From JBJFCE01 sp051888775 (GTDB taxonomy: Bacteria; Bacillota; Clostridia; Lachnospirales; Lachnospiraceae), in assembly GCA_051888775.1 (NCBI GenBank), contig JBJFCE010000004.1, positions 1 to 24,109 on the forward strand: 24,109 nucleotides of DNA, read 5' to 3'. Below the pieces are notes generated by a model, which had not been told where the DNA came from, ran no database searches, and worked only from the letters and a program-made list of their open reading frames with translations. Below, piece by piece: positions 14,960-23,683 of this stretch; within the stretch, counting starts at the first letter, position 1; the number at the start of each line of letters is the position of its first letter. The position numbers and the translations under genes are program-made.

Positions 14960-15099
14960 TATACCAAAGCAGGAGGTCGGTCATTACAATAACAAAACAC
15001 ATAAATTTGCTCGGCTCACGTTCCTAAGGCTGTCGCAAATTTATGTGTTTTGTTATTGTAATGACCGACCTTCTGCTTTGGTATATCAATGATTCTTTT
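14946..15099. repeat. Family B palindromic element, copy B2
   Basis: Arms 14946-15010 and 15035-15099 pair over 65 bases with only two mismatches, both G-T compatible. The 24-nt loop (15011-15034) is the exact reverse complement of the B1 loop. The outer motif GATATACCAAAGCAG is shared with B1, while the inner arm (for example GGTCGGTCATTACAATAACA) has no resemblance to the B1 arm. The left arm starts inside the GT2 coding sequence, and the right arm ends four bases before the stop codon of the minus-strand SGNH gene. It lies between convergent genes and is a likely two-way terminator as well as a repeat. Confidence 0.9.
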
Positions 15100-15102
15100 C
15101 TG

Positions 15103-16581
15103 CTACCATTCAACCAGAGCTTTCTCATTATGGATCAACTCAAGCCCCAAATAGATATCATCTCCCGCAGCATCAATGATTTGATCTAACTCTTCATTGT
15201 AGACAATAATGTTTACACCATTTACAATCATTCGGTAATTTTCGTTATGAATCATTAAGTTTACTGTTTCCTGATATTGCCCCGCTCCGGTTTCGTATGA
15301 GGTTAAGTGAATCTCTCCATGCGCAGTACGCTCAAAATAATCATACTCGGTTCCGGGCAGATACTGTATTCTTTCCCCACCGGAAAAGATCCATAATCCT
15401 CCCAGTTCATATTCCTCCCTGCTAATGCCAAGTTCCATCAGCGCGTCCAGATATACCTCTCCCAAGGCTTTATAATTACCTGTCAATGCAACTATGACCG
15501 TCTGCTCATCCTGAAGCTTGGAAAGATAACCGAGATATTCGTTGATATCCGCAGCCTGTTCCAATTGATACCTTAATTCTTTATTTCTAAGGTATAATGC
15601 ATTTTGCTCCCACGCTGTATAATCCGCATCACCTCTTCGATCCGGCATAGTATACTGTGCTGTCAGATATTCTCCCAGATATGCCGTCACTTTTTTGGCT
15701 CCGCTATTATTTACATGCTCTAAATCTCTGAAATCCTGCTGAAAATCCAATCCAATCTCATCATAAAGATGATTAAAATTGATAAACGGAATTTCTTTCT
15801 GTTTAGCCCATTGTTCTATCGCATTATATTGCATTTGCTCCTCAACCCCCAAAATGTATGGTGATGCAAATAATACGACCGGAATGGAATATTCCTGTGC
15901 CAGTGTAACAATATTCTCAAGCATTTCCAATCTTTCCGGATGAAGTTCTGAAACTGTTTCAACATTTTCAGCCTCAGGCCGTTCAAATGCCGCGCTTTCA
16001 AAACTGCCTCTATAACCTCTCATAAACGGAATAGCATCCTGAAAATCTGCCTGTTCTAACTCAGCATAACGAGAATGAATAATCGGGATTTTGGTAAATA
16101 CTCTCTGTGCCCAGACACGATCCTCTGCCATATTATCTGCCAGATATCCTATGTATTCCCACAGTGTACTCCCCCATCTCATTCCGAGCGTATTTCGATA
16201 CACATCGGTATCCGAATTCTCTATGCTTCCTCCCAACGCGCCATAACACTCAATCACAATCGCCTTGGGACTCTGTGTCTGCAATGCTTCCTTTACAAAG
16301 AAATAAGTACCTGCAATATTCTGAGAACCTGCGGACAATGTATATCCCGCCATTCCGTACTCATCCCATAAATATCCCAGATCCACTGTACAATGTGCGT
16401 GACTGCTTCCGAAAAACATGATGTCAATACTGTCTTCTTCCGTTTCATAAAACCGCTGCCAGCCGCCTCCACCGCCTGTCTGCTTATAATTAAACGTCCG
16501 CTCAGTCACCAGAAGAATCAGTATGAGTATCGATATAAACGCTACTGTTTTTACAATATAATTCCACTTTATCTTTTTCAT
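15103..16581 (-). CDS. SGNH-fold partner of MBOAT O-acyltransferase (DltD/AlgJ-like), long form
   Basis: 492 residues: an N-terminal signal-anchor helix (about 8-25), then an extracellular SGNH-type domain. FFGSSHAH (56-63) carries the candidate nucleophile Ser60, and D286-L-E-H289 followed by VNNSGA is the distal Asp/His block. An extra domain of about 180 residues (310-492), absent from the paralogue at 21229-22152, is beta-rich in appearance and of unknown role. Such proteins act with an MBOAT channel to place acyl groups on surface glycans (DltB/DltD, AlgI/AlgJ-X). The MBOAT gene lies 21 bases upstream. The start is set at the ATG after GGGGGTGAGT; the longer frame would need a GTG lying in that ribosome binding site. 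It is the last gene of the fucose operon. Confidence 0.85.
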   Translation of the reverse strand: MKKIKWNYIVKTVAFISILILILLVTERTFNYKQTGGGGGWQRFYETEEDSIDIMFFGSSHAHCTVDLGYLWDEYGMAGYTLSAGSQNIAGTYFFVKEALQTQSPKAIVIECYGALGGSIENSDTDVYRNTLGMRWGSTLWEYIGYLADNMAEDRVWAQRVFTKIPIIHSRYAELEQADFQDAIPFMRGYRGSFESAAFERPEAENVETVSELHPERLEMLENIVTLAQEYSIPVVLFASPYILGVEEQMQYNAIEQWAKQKEIPFINFNHLYDEIGLDFQQDFRDLEHVNNSGAKKVTAYLGEYLTAQYTMPDRRGDADYTAWEQNALYLRNKELRYQLEQAADINEYLGYLSKLQDEQTVIVALTGNYKALGEVYLDALMELGISREEYELGGLWIFSGGERIQYLPGTEYDYFERTAHGEIHLTSYETGAGQYQETVNLMIHNENYRMIVNGVNIIVYNEELDQIIDAAGDDIYLGLELIHNEKALVEW

Positions 16582-16602
16582 ACTCACCCCCACTATTTTC
16601 TG

Positions 16603-18111
16603 TTAAAACTGAAAATAGATAAATTGAGATGACTGGAATCCCGGTCCGTAATAGCCAAACACTACACACATATAAATCAGGAATAACAGCACTCCCCAGC
16701 GAAATCCAATCCACTGCCTTGACAATATTTCTGTAAGATTCTCTCTGTTCTTATACTTCAAAATTTCCACTGCCAATAATACGAGCAGCGCTATATACAA
16801 TATATGCATCTCACGGATATCCAGCCCAAGCTTATAAATGCTTTGATCAAACAAGGACCACCAGTCACGGTATAAAAACATTCTCTGAATATAATGCACC
16901 GCCTGCTTCAAAGAGTTTGCCCGAAAGAATATCCATGCAATATCCACCATAATAAAGGTTACCAGTGACTTGAAAAGGCGGTATCCAAATGTTGTGGTAC
17001 GGGTATGACACTTTTTATGTATCACGCCCATGACCGGCTCCAGTTCTTTCTCAATAATCTGATATGCACCATGTAACAGTCCCCATATCAAATACGTCCA
17101 GTTGGCTCCGTGCCACAATCCGCTAACACCGAATGTGATCATGAGATTCCGGTATTTTTTCAATTTACCGCATCGGTTTCCGCCCAGTGGAATATAGACA
17201 TAATCCCGGAACCATCTGCTTAGTGAAATATGCCATCTTCGCCAGAAATCGCCCACGCTTTGGGCAAAATACGGTGTATCAAAATTTTCAATCAGGTTAA
17301 ATCCAAGCACTTTTGCCGCGCCGATTGCAATTGTCGAGTATCCGGAAAAATCACAATAAATCTGGATAGCAAACGCAATCGCCCCTGCCCACAATGCTGT
17401 CATTTGATATTGCTCGTAATTAGCAAAAACATGATTCACTAAAACTGCAATACGGTCCGCAATCACAACCTTTTGAAAAAATCCCCATACCATTGTCATC
17501 AGCCCGGATGTAACCCTTTGATAATCCCATAACTGATAACGCGGAATGTCCTTCATCTGCTGTAACAGATTTTTGGAACGCTCGATCGGTCCTGCAACCA
17601 GCTGCGGAAAAAAGGAAATAAACAAAGCATACCGCACAAGATTCTTTTCCGCTTTCGTATCGCCTCTATAAACATCAATCGTATATCCGATTGCCTGAAA
17701 TGTATAGAACGAAATCCCCACAGGTAATAGGATATCCAGTGTAGAAACTGCTCTTATATGCATTTTCTCAAGAATCGGATTCAATGCGCCTATCAGAAAA
17801 TTGGTATACTTGAAGTAAATCAATATTCCCAGATTCATGATAAGACTGACTGCCAATATCAATCGCATCAGTCTCAGCCGCTTCCTCTCTGTGATATCGC
17901 CGCTATCCCTTATTTTTCCTACCAACAGACCGCATACATACGTAATCAGGGTTGAAATCACAATTAACACAATGTATACCGGATTCCAACACATATAAAA
18001 GTAATAACTTGCTGCCAAAAGCCACAGATACCTCAGCTTTTTGGGAATCACAAAATAGATACATACCACAATAGGAAAAAAGATCAAAAAATCAATAGAG
18101 TTAAATAACAT
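16603..18111 (-). CDS. MBOAT family O-acyltransferase (AlgI/DltB-like), intact copy
   Basis: 502 residues with many membrane helices. Family signatures are FYTFQAIGYTIDVYRG (135-150), FFPQLVAGPIERS (167-179), FWRRWHISLSRWFRDY (289-304) and SGLWHGANWTY (330-340), with H334 the conserved catalytic or channel histidine. It probably passes an acyl group from a cytoplasmic donor across the membrane for use by the SGNH partner encoded just downstream. The start is ATG MLFNS, 10 bases after the FKP stop, with AGAGGGA 5 bases before it; the longer frame would overlap FKP without a ribosome binding site. It is closely related over its whole length to the frameshifted MBOAT at 22170-23680, and both end in QFIYFQF, so the pair arose by duplication. 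Confidence 0.92.
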   Translation of the reverse strand: MLFNSIDFLIFFPIVVCIYFVIPKKLRYLWLLAASYYFYMCWNPVYIVLIVISTLITYVCGLLVGKIRDSGDITERKRLRLMRLILAVSLIMNLGILIYFKYTNFLIGALNPILEKMHIRAVSTLDILLPVGISFYTFQAIGYTIDVYRGDTKAEKNLVRYALFISFFPQLVAGPIERSKNLLQQMKDIPRYQLWDYQRVTSGLMTMVWGFFQKVVIADRIAVLVNHVFANYEQYQMTALWAGAIAFAIQIYCDFSGYSTIAIGAAKVLGFNLIENFDTPYFAQSVGDFWRRWHISLSRWFRDYVYIPLGGNRCGKLKKYRNLMITFGVSGLWHGANWTYLIWGLLHGAYQIIEKELEPVMGVIHKKCHTRTTTFGYRLFKSLVTFIMVDIAWIFFRANSLKQAVHYIQRMFLYRDWWSLFDQSIYKLGLDIREMHILYIALLVLLAVEILKYKNRENLTEILSRQWIGFRWGVLLFLIYMCVVFGYYGPGFQSSQFIYFQF

Positions 18112-18121
18112 TTCTTCCCTC

Positions 18122-21100
18122 TCATACAAACTCACATTCCCACACAGCGACTCCGCTGTCCTGGAACACTTCTCTCAGCCGCTCCTGCAGCTGTGCTTTG
18201 GTCACATTCTTCTTTAGAATAACCTGTAAAAATCCGCCGCCTCCGGCACCGGCTATGAATTTTCCGTCGATCAGATCCTCACATGCCATAAAGATCTGGT
18301 CGATACAGGTATTGGTCGATCCCGCATCCAGCTTCTTTGATAGTTCCCAATGCACATTAAAAAGCGCCGCAAATTCATCGATGTTACCCTGCTCCAGTTC
18401 AAACCGCATCAGTGCCGCGATCCGTTTCATATCGTATAACGCTTCTACCGACTCCGGTCTTCCTCCGATATAATTGCCGATTACGTCACGCAACAGATTT
18501 CTGGCAAGTCTGCGCTGTCCGGTATAGATCAGTGCAAACCGTTTCTGCAGCTCCTCCTTTGCCGCATCCGGGATATTGATATATTGTACCCGGATATTCT
18601 GATTCAACCCTTTTTCGGTCGTAATATATTTAATCCCTCCGGTCAGCCCACCGACCTGATCCTGCCAGCCGCCTCCGGTACTCATCACCTGCTCCATGCA
18701 GGATACGATCTCATAAAGTGCACTGTCACTCAATGTTTCTCCCAGGAATTCAAAAATCGCCTTCACACATGCCCCTGATAGAATCGAACTGGTTCCGAGT
18801 CCCGAGCCTTTCGGCACACCGACTACCTGCGTGGACAAATAGATTCCTCCACCGAGTTTTTCCAAGATCTCCTGAAGTGATCCGCCACCCTCTAGCGGTA
18901 CAATTCCGCATGCGATCAGTGCCGCCTTATGCAGTGCAAAAAAGTCATACGGATTATGGCAGTCCTGAATCTGCTCCAGGCTTTCCATGGTTCCGGACAC
19001 ACCGATATCCGCACTTTCAAATTCTACATGCAGCTTGTCCAGTTTCCTGACCGTTACCTGAACCGGACGGATTCCGTTTAAGGTGATTGCTGCATTCAAT
19101 ACTACTCCGCCCTGCTCATTACACTGCGGAGGCGTATCCGTCCATCCGCCGCCCCAGTTGACACGCACAGGAAGCTCCACATGCACTTCCTCTCTGGCAA
19201 TTCGGAAGTTGCTCTTTGGAATCGACTTTCTTCCTTCCGCAAAGATCTCATTTTTGATTGTTTCAAAGCACATGCTTTCCAGCGTACTGTCATCATAACT
19301 GCCATAGCTTCTGCTCTGATGCTTCATATATTGCGACAGATCATAATATATACGGATGCGTTCCGAAAAAGGTGCCTGCCCGGCATATTCCATCAGCATA
19401 GTAAACTGTGCTTCACTGACACCACTCTCTCCGAAAACGTGTAACGCCTCCTCATAGTAACATTGCTCTTTGATCTTCTGTACGAATTTTTCAACAATGA
19501 TCTGATTTTCCAAAGAAAGCTGCCAGGACAATAATTCACCGGTATCTGCACGGTTAAAGCTTTCATACAGACTCATTTTTTCCGCCTGCTGCCACTTTGT
19601 CAATGCTTCCTCACTGACAGGAACACCCATTGCAACTTTACACAAAAACAGTGCACTGTCCACTGCCTCTTTCATCGTATCACATACCGGATAGAGATCC
19701 GCAAACCACAGATAACGCCCTGTCTTTTCGGGTTCCCGCCAGATTTCCGTATCCTGCACCCGAAGTGCTCTCAGCAACTCCTGTAAACCGGTATACAGGA
19801 ACGGCGCATCGGATTCATACGTTCCTTTCGGATTATCATTGACGGCATACACCCTGACTACATGCTTCCCGTTCTTTAAACGGATTCCATGCAGTACGAC
19901 CTCTTCCGGAACTACACACCCGCTCAGCTCCAGATTGGAGATCACCGTACCGCATCCGATCTTCACATCCGCTCCGATAGAGCTGTTTTCTATATAAACG
20001 CCCTCACCCAAAGATGCCGCGTCTTTTATCATACTGTTGTAAGCTGCAAAGTTCACCGGGCAGGAAAATGCGTCCGGCTGTGCACTTTTCTTTTTGACCG
20101 AAGTGCATACCTGTTTCTTCCAGTCCAGAAACTCATAATCCTCCACACCGCTTGTCATCAGCTGTAATAACTCTGTGGTTGTTCCGAAATGGATAAACTC
20201 TGCCGGAGATAAACAGATCAGCTTCATGGAAAAAGAGCTGATGGCATCCCATATCTTAGTTCTGCAATCATGCAGTTCCTGATTGAATGTCCCTTCCGCA
20301 GCCTCCAGATAATAGTCTTCCAGCGTGGACTGCTCGGCAAGCGGATACAGAAAATCCCCGTAAAAGCTGATTCTTGCTTTCTCATTCACAAACGTGTCAT
20401 ACTTTTCCCGATCCACCCTTCCGTCCGTGGAAATCAGAGAAAACAATGCCTGCAACAAATCCTTATCCAGAAGCACCGCTCCGGTGTCCAGATCCACATA
20501 ATCTTTGTCATTCACTGCACCGAGGTTTCGTAGCTGTTCTTCGGACTGCTTGTGCAAAAATCGTCCCACCATGTCATGACCGTTATTCAAAAACACGCCG
20601 TGATCCTTTCCCGTATGCACGTGTTCCTTGATCGAGATCGCTGCCACTCCCTGAAACTGTGCATCAATCTGGAGCGGGTTAAATAATAACAGCACATCTC
20701 CGGACAGCACCAGCATTCCCTCCGGAATCCTGCCGGCAACCCCCGTCATTGCAATCATAAATTCATCAAACAGAGTAGACGGTCTTCCGTTTGGAAGCTC
20801 CCTCGGTACCGGAGAAAACAATTTTCCGCACACGCTGTACTGCGGTACACGCTTGCTGTCCCCGCCGGAATGGATGACGAGGATCCGCTTTCCTTCAAAG
20901 CCGCCGCACTGCTCGGCAAGATAACGCAGCACATGAAAAGTCGCTCCGCCGGAACCGACTCTTTTTCCCTCCGGATCGGGAAGCACCGCATACTGCGTCT
21001 GCTCCGGAAGAAGATGGTGTTCCTTCCTATATGCAATCTGCTCTCTGTATACCGCTGCCTGATCTTCATTGGAGGCTGTCAGAATAACATAATCCCAATG

Positions 21101-21202
21101 GATAAAGGATTTGTTACGGATGCTGCGGTTATAATCCTCCCAAGAATCCAGATAGCTTTGTCTTAAAAAAAGATTTTTTAATTTACTGTATTCCGTCTTC
21201 AT
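18122..21202 (-). CDS. fkp: Bifunctional L-fucokinase / L-fucose-1-phosphate guanylyltransferase
   Basis: Converts L-fucose plus ATP to fucose-1-phosphate and then, with GTP, to GDP-L-fucose in the cytoplasm (the salvage route known from Bacteroides Fkp). 1026 residues. The N-terminal pyrophosphorylase has DPEGKR (76-81), GSGGATFHVL (83-92) and HSGGDSKRVP (111-120). A left-handed beta-helix-like stretch lies at about 385-440. The C-terminal GHMP kinase has PVRVNWGGGWTDTPP (678-692), PKGSGLGTSS (797-806, phosphate loop) and GAGGGGF (985-991). It is slightly longer than the roughly 950 residues of Bacteroides Fkp. The start is Met30 of the longest frame, since the earlier part overlaps the upstream SGNH gene; a G-rich run 11 bases before it is a weak ribosome binding site. 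Its place between two MBOAT/SGNH pairs and behind fucU points to a fucosylated, acylated surface glycan. No fucosyltransferase is seen in the window. Confidence 0.93.
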   Translation of the reverse strand: MKTEYSKLKNLFLRQSYLDSWEDYNRSIRNKSFIHWDYVILTASNEDQAAVYREQIAYRKEHHLLPEQTQYAVLPDPEGKRVGSGGATFHVLRYLAEQCGGFEGKRILVIHSGGDSKRVPQYSVCGKLFSPVPRELPNGRPSTLFDEFMIAMTGVAGRIPEGMLVLSGDVLLLFNPLQIDAQFQGVAAISIKEHVHTGKDHGVFLNNGHDMVGRFLHKQSEEQLRNLGAVNDKDYVDLDTGAVLLDKDLLQALFSLISTDGRVDREKYDTFVNEKARISFYGDFLYPLAEQSTLEDYYLEAAEGTFNQELHDCRTKIWDAISSFSMKLICLSPAEFIHFGTTTELLQLMTSGVEDYEFLDWKKQVCTSVKKKSAQPDAFSCPVNFAAYNSMIKDAASLGEGVYIENSSIGADVKIGCGTVISNLELSGCVVPEEVVLHGIRLKNGKHVVRVYAVNDNPKGTYESDAPFLYTGLQELLRALRVQDTEIWREPEKTGRYLWFADLYPVCDTMKEAVDSALFLCKVAMGVPVSEEALTKWQQAEKMSLYESFNRADTGELLSWQLSLENQIIVEKFVQKIKEQCYYEEALHVFGESGVSEAQFTMLMEYAGQAPFSERIRIYYDLSQYMKHQSRSYGSYDDSTLESMCFETIKNEIFAEGRKSIPKSNFRIAREEVHVELPVRVNWGGGWTDTPPQCNEQGGVVLNAAITLNGIRPVQVTVRKLDKLHVEFESADIGVSGTMESLEQIQDCHNPYDFFALHKAALIACGIVPLEGGGSLQEILEKLGGGIYLSTQVVGVPKGSGLGTSSILSGACVKAIFEFLGETLSDSALYEIVSCMEQVMSTGGGWQDQVGGLTGGIKYITTEKGLNQNIRVQYINIPDAAKEELQKRFALIYTGQRRLARNLLRDVIGNYIGGRPESVEALYDMKRIAALMRFELEQGNIDEFAALFNVHWELSKKLDAGSTNTCIDQIFMACEDLIDGKFIAGAGGGGFLQVILKKNVTKAQLQERLREVFQDSGVAVWECEFV

Positions 21203-21228
21203 GCCACTGCTGTTCCCCCCGCTACTTT

Positions 21229-22152
21229 TTATTCGGAAAGCATTTCTGCAAGATACCTTGTAATCTTTGTTGCACCGGATGTGTTGCAATGTCCGTAATC
21301 TTTCAAATCCGTCCCGTAATCAAACTGTATTTCATCCAATAAATGAAAGAAATTAACAAACTCTACTCCCCGTTCTTCCAGATACGCATCCAGCCAATTA
21401 TAATAACGCTGCACCGATTCGATATCTACATCCTTTACATCTTCCATGGCATAAAACGGTGCACCGTAACACAGTAATGTAATGTCATTTTCCTCGCACA
21501 GCGAAATAATCCGGTCCAGATATTTTTGATTGATCTGCGGAATTTCCTGCATATCGCTTTCCGGAAGAATGTTGATTCTCTCATATGGCATGATCTCTTC
21601 GGATGCCCAGAATCCTCTGGTATCATTTTCCGGATTTGCAAAATCTTTTCTTTGCAGTTCCTTCCACCTGCTGTGATAAACAGTAAACGGAATCCAATAT
21701 GCCACACGGCTGTCTGATTCGATGATATTGTGAATTCCTTCGATTTTGGCACTGCCAAGCGGCATCTCATCAAAGAAATCATGGGTATATGCATCCTGTA
21801 CCAGTTCTCCGTCATAAAAGCAGTAAAAGAGCTCCACAACAATGACATCCGGATGCTGTGACTCAATTGCCTCTTTCACACCATAATAAGTCAAAGCCAT
21901 TGTCTGCGCCGATGTTACAAGCGCATAGCTTTCCATCCCATATTCTTCTTTTAATAACGGTGCATGAAAAGAACAATACAGGTGACTGGAACCAACCGCT
22001 ACCACATCCACAGAATTCTTTTCCAAATGTGCAAAATTATACTGCGTTGTTCCGAGATCTTTATTTTCAAATACCAAGCTGACCGCCCAGAAGATCGCAA
22101 ATAATATTCCTAATTTTATTATGATTGAACCAACGTATTTTATTTTTTTCAT
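21229..22152 (-). CDS. SGNH-fold partner of MBOAT O-acyltransferase, short form
   Basis: 307 residues: a signal-anchor helix (about 7-27), then an extracellular SGNH-type domain with VAVGSSHLYC (51-60, Ser56 the candidate nucleophile) and D285-Y-G-H288 followed by CNTSGA. It is similar to the first 310 residues or so of the SGNH protein at 15103-16581, including GSSH, YYGVKEA/YFFVKEA and LLDEI/LYDEI, but it lacks that protein's C-terminal domain. It is 17 bases downstream of the frameshifted MBOAT and 26 bases upstream of FKP. The start at ATG (MKKIKYV) has AGGA only 2-3 bases away. A TTG overlapping the MBOAT stop would add 7 residues but has no ribosome binding site. The reading frame is intact although its MBOAT partner is broken. 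Confidence 0.83.
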   Translation of the reverse strand: MKKIKYVGSIIIKLGILFAIFWAVSLVFENKDLGTTQYNFAHLEKNSVDVVAVGSSHLYCSFHAPLLKEEYGMESYALVTSAQTMALTYYGVKEAIESQHPDVIVVELFYCFYDGELVQDAYTHDFFDEMPLGSAKIEGIHNIIESDSRVAYWIPFTVYHSRWKELQRKDFANPENDTRGFWASEEIMPYERINILPESDMQEIPQINQKYLDRIISLCEENDITLLCYGAPFYAMEDVKDVDIESVQRYYNWLDAYLEERGVEFVNFFHLLDEIQFDYGTDLKDYGHCNTSGATKITRYLAEMLSE

Positions 22153-22169
22153 TATCCTACCACAATAGA

Positions 22170-23680
22170 TCAAAACTGAAAATAAATGAACTGCGCCGCA
22201 TCATATCCCGGTCCGTAAATTCCCCATATCAACAGAACGAAGATCATCACATAAACAGCTGCCGTTCTGATGATAACATTACGGCGGCGATATAGATCAT
22301 ACAGATTCACCCCTGCGTACTGCATCGCATCCACAATGAATAAAATCAAAACCGCAACGATCGCTACTCCAAAGTCTTTTGCATCCAACCCCAAAGTAAA
22401 TAAAGTGCCGTTACAAAAAACCGACAGATCAGGCTTACACAGGATCATTCTTTTGCATATATCCAATGCCTGCCCCAGTGTTTCTGCCCTGAAAAAAATC
22501 CACGCAATATCTACCAGCACAAAAGTAATGATCACTTTTAAAACATTTCCTACCTGTTTTCTGAGCTTCTCATGTTGCCGATGATCATTCACAACAGATT
22601 CTTTGCGTTTTTTCCACCATATACAACCTTTGTGCAATAATTCTTCGGCAATCCGATAGAGCCCATGAAGTATCCCCCATGCAATGTAGGTATACGCCGC
22701 ACCATGCCATAAACCGCTCACCAGAAATACAATCATGAGGTTGATATATTTCCGTATATCTCCCTTTCTGCTTCCGCCCAAAGGAAAATAAAGATAATCC
22801 CGGAACCAGCTGGATAATGAAATATGCCAACGATTCCAGAATTCCTTCACCGACTTTGAAAAATACGGCTGCTTAAAATTATTCATCAATTTTACTCCAA
22901 GAATCGCCGCAGCCCCTCTGGCGATATTGGTATATCCCGCAAAATCACAATAAATCTGAATCGCAAAAAATATAGAGGCAACTGCCAGCACCAATCCGGA
23001 ATACATCTCCGAATTCTCATACACCTGATCCACCAGGATCGCTAACCGGTCTGCTATGACCATTTTCTGAAAATATCCCCAGAGCATCAGAAGAAACCCT
23101 CTGGAATTTCTTTCCTGATCCCATAAATCTGCTGTTTTCATCTTATGAAGCTCAGAAAGCAGGCTGGAGGATCGCTCGATCGGTCCTGCAACCAGCCGCG
23201 GAAAGAAGGATACAAACAACGCATAACTACAAATTGTTTCTCTGCCTTTGTTGTTTTGCGGTATACATCAATGATATATCCGATTGTCTGAAACGTGTAA
23301 AACGAAATTCCAACCGGTAGCAGCAGATCAAATGTATGCGGCGTGATCCCGACTCCTACCACTGCCAAAGCATCTGCCACTGCCTCCAGCGCGAAATCCA
23401 GATACTTAAATACAAACAGGATCCCCAGATTTGCTACCATTGTGACTGCAATGCAACCCTTTTTCTTCCCCCGTGTATCTGCGCGCTCTATCAGTAATCC
23501 GCAGGCATATGTAATGATCGTAGAAAATAAGATCAGCAGCGCATAGCGCGGATTCCAGCTCATATAAAAATAGTAACTGCAAATAAGCAGCCATAACTGC
23601 CTGCATTTTTTTGGAATTACATAATATACCGCAATAACAATCGGAAAAAACACTAAAAAGCTGAATGAATTAAATAACAT
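22170..23680 (-). pseudogene. MBOAT O-acyltransferase, interrupted by a -1 frameshift
   Basis: The 5' part (23680 down to 23138) encodes 180 residues starting MLFNSFSFLVFF and reading correctly through FYTFQTIGYIIDVYRKTTKAEKQFV, then runs out of frame to a stop. The 3' part, in another frame, resumes with YALFVSFFPRLVAGPIERS and continues to the normal end QFIYFQF, including FWNRWHISLSSWFRDY and the catalytic SGLWHGA. The intact paralogue reads NLVRYALFISFFPQ here, so one base is missing at about 23225-23228 (GTA-GT-TAT). Repaired, the protein would be 503 residues against 502 for the paralogue. There is no homopolymer or obvious slippery site at the shift. It could be a real mutation or a sequencing error. 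The start is 3 bases after the fucU stop, with AGGA in the last fucU codons. Confidence 0.88.
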
Positions 23681-23683
23681 CTC

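Noticed and set aside
1..15099. Palindromes considered as a CRISPR array
   Set aside because: Copies are kilobases apart, there are no regularly spaced direct repeats with spacers, and no cas genes are present.
18103..18135. Upstream start of the intact MBOAT overlapping the FKP stop
   Set aside because: The downstream ATG (18111) has AGAGGGA at proper spacing and matches the start of the paralogue (MLFNS).
22170..23219. 3' part of the frameshifted MBOAT as an independent gene with a TTG start
   Set aside because: Alignment with the intact paralogue shows it starts mid-domain (FVSFFPRLVAGPIERS) without a ribosome binding site.
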